Notes under the pieces: generated by a model
Database searches by the model: none
Told to the model about the DNA's origin: nothing
The model's input: the letters and a program-made list of their open reading frames with translations, nothing else
Shown: in pieces, positions 3,807-6,797 of the stretch
Position numbering within the stretch: position 1 is the first letter of the stretch
How the letters are laid out: each line of letters starts with the position of its first letter
Assembly: GCA_017424085.1 (NCBI GenBank)
Contig: JAFPBP010000026.1
Location: 1 to 6,797, forward strand
Length of the DNA: 6,797 nt
From: Clostridia bacterium
GTDB taxonomy: Bacteria > Bacillota > Clostridia > Oscillospirales > UBA644
Direction: 5' to 3'
Made by a program: the position numbers and the translations under genes

Positions 3807-5975
3807 ATGTCCATCGTATATTCGGAAGAATTTAAGTCCTTTTATCTTTCCACCCCCAAGACGTCCTACGTATTTCACGTCAACGAGGGGGGATTTCTGA
3901 TCCACGACTATTACGGAAAAGCCATCCCCGCATATGATATGAGAGAATATTCCAACCGCCTTGTCCGCGGCCCCAAGAGCGCGGACAACACCACCTCTCC
4001 CGGAGGAGCGCCCATGGAATATTCCTGCAACGGAACGGGAGATTTCCGCGTCAGCGCCCTGCAGATCCGCAATGCGGCGGGGAACGCTTCCACCGATATC
4101 CGCTACGTTTCCCACAAGATCTACGCAGGCAAGCCCGCCATTCCGGGGCAGCCCTCCACCTACGCCGCAGACGACGAAGCCACCACCCTGGAGGTTCTGA
4201 CCGAGGATGCGGTGACGGGCGCAAAGGTGACTCTGTACTACTCGGTCTTCGAAGCCCACGACGCCATGACCCGCCGCGTCTCGGTGACCAACGATTCGGA
4301 ATGGGATATGGATCTGGAGCGCATTTATTCCCTCTGCTGTGAGATTCCCTTCGGAAACTGGCAGCTGTGCCATCTCTACGGGGAATGGGGACGGGAGCGC
4401 ACCTTTGAACGGTCCGACCTGCTCCACGGGATCACCTCCGTGGAGAGCAAGCAGGGCTGCTCCAGCCATCAGCACAACCCCTTCGTGGCGCTGGTAGATA
4501 AGTACACCACCGAGGACACGGGCGACGCCTACGGCTTCAACTTCGTTTACAGCGGCAATTTCTCCATTCAGGTGGAGCAGATCATCGACGGGGACCTGCG
4601 CCTGATCATGGGCATCAACCCCACCGATTTTGGATGGAAGCTGGAGCCCGGAGACACCTTCCACGCGCCCGAGGCGGTTTCGGTCTATTCTGCCGACGGT
4701 CTGGGCGGCATGAGCCGTGTTTTCCACAAGCTTTACCGCAACAATCTCTGCCGCGGCCCCTGGAAAAACGCAAAGCGCCCCCTGTTGATCAACAACTGGG
4801 AGGGCACCTACTTTGATTTCAACGAGGAAAAGATCTATAACATCGCAAAGCAGGCAGGCGAGCTGGGCGTGGAAATGCTGGTGCTGGACGACGGCTGGTT
4901 CGGTGCCCGCAACAGCGATAAGGCAGGTCTGGGAGATTGGTTCGTCAATGAAGAAAAGCTCAAGGGAGGCTTGGGGTTACTCTCCGAGCGCATTCATGCC
5001 CTCGGCATGAAGTTCGGTCTTTGGTTTGAGCCCGAAATGGCAAACCCTGACAGCGATCTTTACCGCGCCCATCCCGATTGGTGCCTGCAGGTGGAGGGAC
5101 GTCCCCTCTGCACCAGCCGCAATCAGTACGTGCTGGATCTGTCCCGCACCGACGTGCAGGACTATCTGTTCGGCTGCATGGATAACATTCTGAAGAATGC
5201 GCAGATCGAATACGTAAAATGGGACTTCAACCGCTATCTCACCGAGGCGGGCAGCTGTCTTTTGGCGCCCGAGCGTCAAAAAGAGATCTTCCATCGGTAC
5301 GTGCTTGGGCTCTACGCGCTTCTGGACCGCCTGATGACCGCATATCCCAACCTTTTGCTGGAGGGATGTGCCAGCGGCGGCGGACGGTTCGACCCCGCCA
5401 TGCTCTACTACTCTCCCCAATATTGGACCAGCGACGACACCGACGCCATCGAGCGCCTTGACATTCAGTACGGCACCTCCATGTGCTACCCCACCTCCAC
5501 TGTCTCCTCCCACGTGTCCGCCTGCCCCAACCATCAGACCGGCAGAACCACGCCCCTGCAAACTCGCGGCGACGTGGCGCTGGCAGGCTCCTTCGGCTAC
5601 GAGCTGGACGTGACCACCATGTCCGACGAGGACAAGGAGGAGGTCAAGGGACAGATCGCGGAATATCATAAGTATTACGATCTGATCCACTTCGGCGAGC
5701 TGTTCCGCATCATTCCTCCCAATCGGGACGAATGCGCCTGGTGCTACGTGGCAGAGGATAAGAGCGAAGCCCTTCTGACCTTCGTTTGCGTCCGCAACCG
5801 TCCCCGCGTCCGCCGTCGCACGGTGCAGTTCCGCGGGCTGGACCCCGAAAAGCTTTACCAAGACGACAACGGAACGGTCCGTCCCGGCAGCATCTGGATG
5901 AACGCCGGGGTCAACCGCGCCGTGGTCATGAAGGATTACACCACCTTCAAGGTCCATCTGACCGAAGTAAAATAA
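3807..5975 (+). CDS. Alpha-galactosidase, glycoside hydrolase family 36
   Basis: This 722-residue protein has the usual length of bacterial GH36 alpha-galactosidases. It hydrolyses terminal alpha-1,6-galactose from melibiose, raffinose-type sugars or related glycosides. An N-terminal beta-sandwich (about 1-330) precedes the TIM barrel (about 330-620) and a C-terminal beta domain. Substrate-site motifs are LDDGWFG (360-366) and WFEPEM (406-411). The nucleophile is Asp473 in YVKWDFNR. GCASGGG lies at 520-526. The general acid/base is in WTSDDTDAIER (540-550), most likely Asp543 or Asp544. HVSACPNHQTGR (569-580) and a GDVALAGSFGYELD stretch are also conserved. All key residues are intact. There is no signal peptide, so it should be cytoplasmic. 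The ATG at 3807 has AAGGAG at 3794-3799 with a 7-base gap, so the start is secure. It is the first gene of an operon with the MFS transporter 33 bases downstream. The family is certain; the natural substrate is inferred. Confidence 0.96.
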   Translation: MSIVYSEEFKSFYLSTPKTSYVFHVNEGGFLIHDYYGKAIPAYDMREYSNRLVRGPKSADNTTSPGGAPMEYSCNGTGDFRVSALQIRNAAGNASTDIRYVSHKIYAGKPAIPGQPSTYAADDEATTLEVLTEDAVTGAKVTLYYSVFEAHDAMTRRVSVTNDSEWDMDLERIYSLCCEIPFGNWQLCHLYGEWGRERTFERSDLLHGITSVESKQGCSSHQHNPFVALVDKYTTEDTGDAYGFNFVYSGNFSIQVEQIIDGDLRLIMGINPTDFGWKLEPGDTFHAPEAVSVYSADGLGGMSRVFHKLYRNNLCRGPWKNAKRPLLINNWEGTYFDFNEEKIYNIAKQAGELGVEMLVLDDGWFGARNSDKAGLGDWFVNEEKLKGGLGLLSERIHALGMKFGLWFEPEMANPDSDLYRAHPDWCLQVEGRPLCTSRNQYVLDLSRTDVQDYLFGCMDNILKNAQIEYVKWDFNRYLTEAGSCLLAPERQKEIFHRYVLGLYALLDRLMTAYPNLLLEGCASGGGRFDPAMLYYSPQYWTSDDTDAIERLDIQYGTSMCYPTSTVSSHVSACPNHQTGRTTPLQTRGDVALAGSFGYELDVTTMSDEDKEEVKGQIAEYHKYYDLIHFGELFRIIPPNRDECAWCYVAEDKSEALLTFVCVRNRPRVRRRTVQFRGLDPEKLYQDDNGTVRPGSIWMNAGVNRAVVMKDYTTFKVHLTEVK

Positions 5976-6008
5976 ACCTCACCCCCGCAGTCCGAAGGAG
6001 GCTCACAA

Positions 6009-6797
6009 ATGCAAGTGCAAAAAAAGCTTGACTATAAATGGGTCATTATCGTCCTGTGCTTTCTGATGGTGCTCATTTCCTTGGGCTTTGCGAATTCCAC
6101 AAAATCCCTCTTCCCCGATGAGATCGCAAAGGCGCTGGGCACCGAGCGGAGTCTCGTCTCGGTGGGCGAGAGCCTGCGCTACATCTCCACCGCCATCGTC
6201 AACATCTTTTTCGGCGCCATGATCGTGAAATTCGGTCCGAAAAAGCTGATTCTGGCGGGGTTCGCCTGCCTGATCTCGGCAATGATCCTCTATTCCGTCG
6301 CGGAAAACCTTTGGCTCATCTACCCTGCAGGGATCCTTTTGGGCATCGGCTTTTCCTGGACCACAACCACAATGATCGGCTACGTGGTGGGGATCTGGTG
6401 CTCGGAGAACAAGGGAACCATCATGGGCTTGATCTTAGCCTCCAGCGGCTTGGGCGGCGCCATCGCCATTCCCATCGTGGGAGGACTGATCGACCCCGAA
6501 ACGGTGGGGTCCTATCGGGCGGCGTACCGTCTGATCGCCATCGTGCTCACTGCGGCGGCGGTTCTGATCCTTCTGTTCTTCAAGGATAAGCCCAAGAACG
6601 TGGAAACCCTGCCTCCCCAAGGAGCAAAGGCAAAAAAGCGGGGCGCCGATTGGGTGGGCATCTCCTTTCGGGAAGCCATCCGCAAGCCTTATTTCTGGGG
6701 CGCCGTGATCTGCATCTTCCTTACGGGAATGATCCTGCAGGGCGTGGGCGGCATCGTCGCCATGCACATGAAGGACATCGGCATCGACTACGGCGCA
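6009..6797 (+). CDS. MFS transporter, N-terminal 263 residues (3' end outside window)
   Basis: The frame opens at ATG 6009, with AAGGAGG at 5995-6001 and a 7-base gap, and stays open to the edge. Hydrophobic segments lie at about residues 11-28, 57-73, 78-98, 102-124, 138-160, 172-191 and 229-250. That is six helices, a charged central loop (192-226) and helix 7, the layout of a 12-helix major facilitator protein. GAMIVKFGPKK (69-79), between helices 2 and 3, is a variant of MFS motif A, and Gly-rich SSGLGGAIAIPIVGG lies in helix 5. It is a secondary transporter of the inner membrane. Being co-transcribed with a cytoplasmic alpha-galactosidase makes uptake of an alpha-galactoside plausible, but it does not look like the GPH (MelB-type) family, and members of this kind also carry organic acids. 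Substrate unassigned. Confidence 0.9.
   Translation, partial: MQVQKKLDYKWVIIVLCFLMVLISLGFANSTKSLFPDEIAKALGTERSLVSVGESLRYISTAIVNIFFGAMIVKFGPKKLILAGFACLISAMILYSVAENLWLIYPAGILLGIGFSWTTTTMIGYVVGIWCSENKGTIMGLILASSGLGGAIAIPIVGGLIDPETVGSYRAAYRLIAIVLTAAAVLILLFFKDKPKNVETLPPQGAKAKKRGADWVGISFREAIRKPYFWGAVICIFLTGMILQGVGGIVAMHMKDIGIDYGA

Noticed and set aside
3594..4727. A 377-codon minus-strand frame
   Set aside because: It is antisense to the alpha-galactosidase, has no ribosome binding site and no domain, and spans the operon promoter.
4977..5957. A 326-codon minus-strand frame
   Set aside because: It is antisense to the GH36 catalytic region; the high GC content keeps the opposite strand free of stops.

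Overview
The window looks like part of a Bacillota genome, most likely a gut-type Clostridia. Four things suggest this. It has three exact TTGACA-17 bp-TATAAT promoters, strong AAGGAG(G) ribosome binding sites, and GC-rich genes separated by AT-rich spacers full of hairpins. Its carbohydrate genes (a family 36 alpha-galactosidase, a DUF4091/GH123-like protein and an MFS transporter) are also typical of glycan-using Clostridia. This is inference; no ribosomal marker lies in the window.

Layout from left to right: (1) the 3' part of a plus-strand gene for a DnaQ-type (DEDDh) exonuclease, to 764. (2) A 560-base spacer, 765-1326. It holds a consensus promoter, a roughly 190-nt stretch that folds well and ends in an intrinsic terminator but has no credible ORF (candidate small RNA), then an array of short hairpins with 5-nt linkers, then a two-way terminator. 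(3) A minus-strand gene for a DUF4091/GH123-like protein, 1327-3024, with its own perfect promoter at 3081-3109. (4) A second, unrelated hairpin array, 3148-3331. (5) A minus-strand tRNA-Ser(UGA) at 3368-3456 with a terminator behind it and a 160-nt structured leader driven by another perfect promoter at 3622-3650. (6) A plus-strand operon: GH36 alpha-galactosidase (3807-5975) and, 33 bases further on, an MFS transporter cut by the right edge (6009-6797).

How the genes fit together: the alpha-galactosidase has no signal peptide, so it probably works in the cytoplasm on alpha-galactosides (melibiose/raffinose type) or other galactosylated glycosides. The MFS protein is the obvious candidate for bringing in the substrate or exporting a product. 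The DUF4091 protein also lacks a signal peptide and may act on another sugar, but it is transcribed separately, away from the operon.

The most unusual content is in the spacers. The array at 3148-3331 has two half-arrays whose 8-nt linkers are inverted relative to each other. The linkers match as nested pairs, and one pair carries a compensating base change, as if the linkers form a central stem with hairpins branching from it. The array at 1073-1258 uses a different linker but has the same two inverted halves. With the candidate small RNA and the structured tRNA leader, these are the parts to examine. The function of each is unknown from sequence alone.
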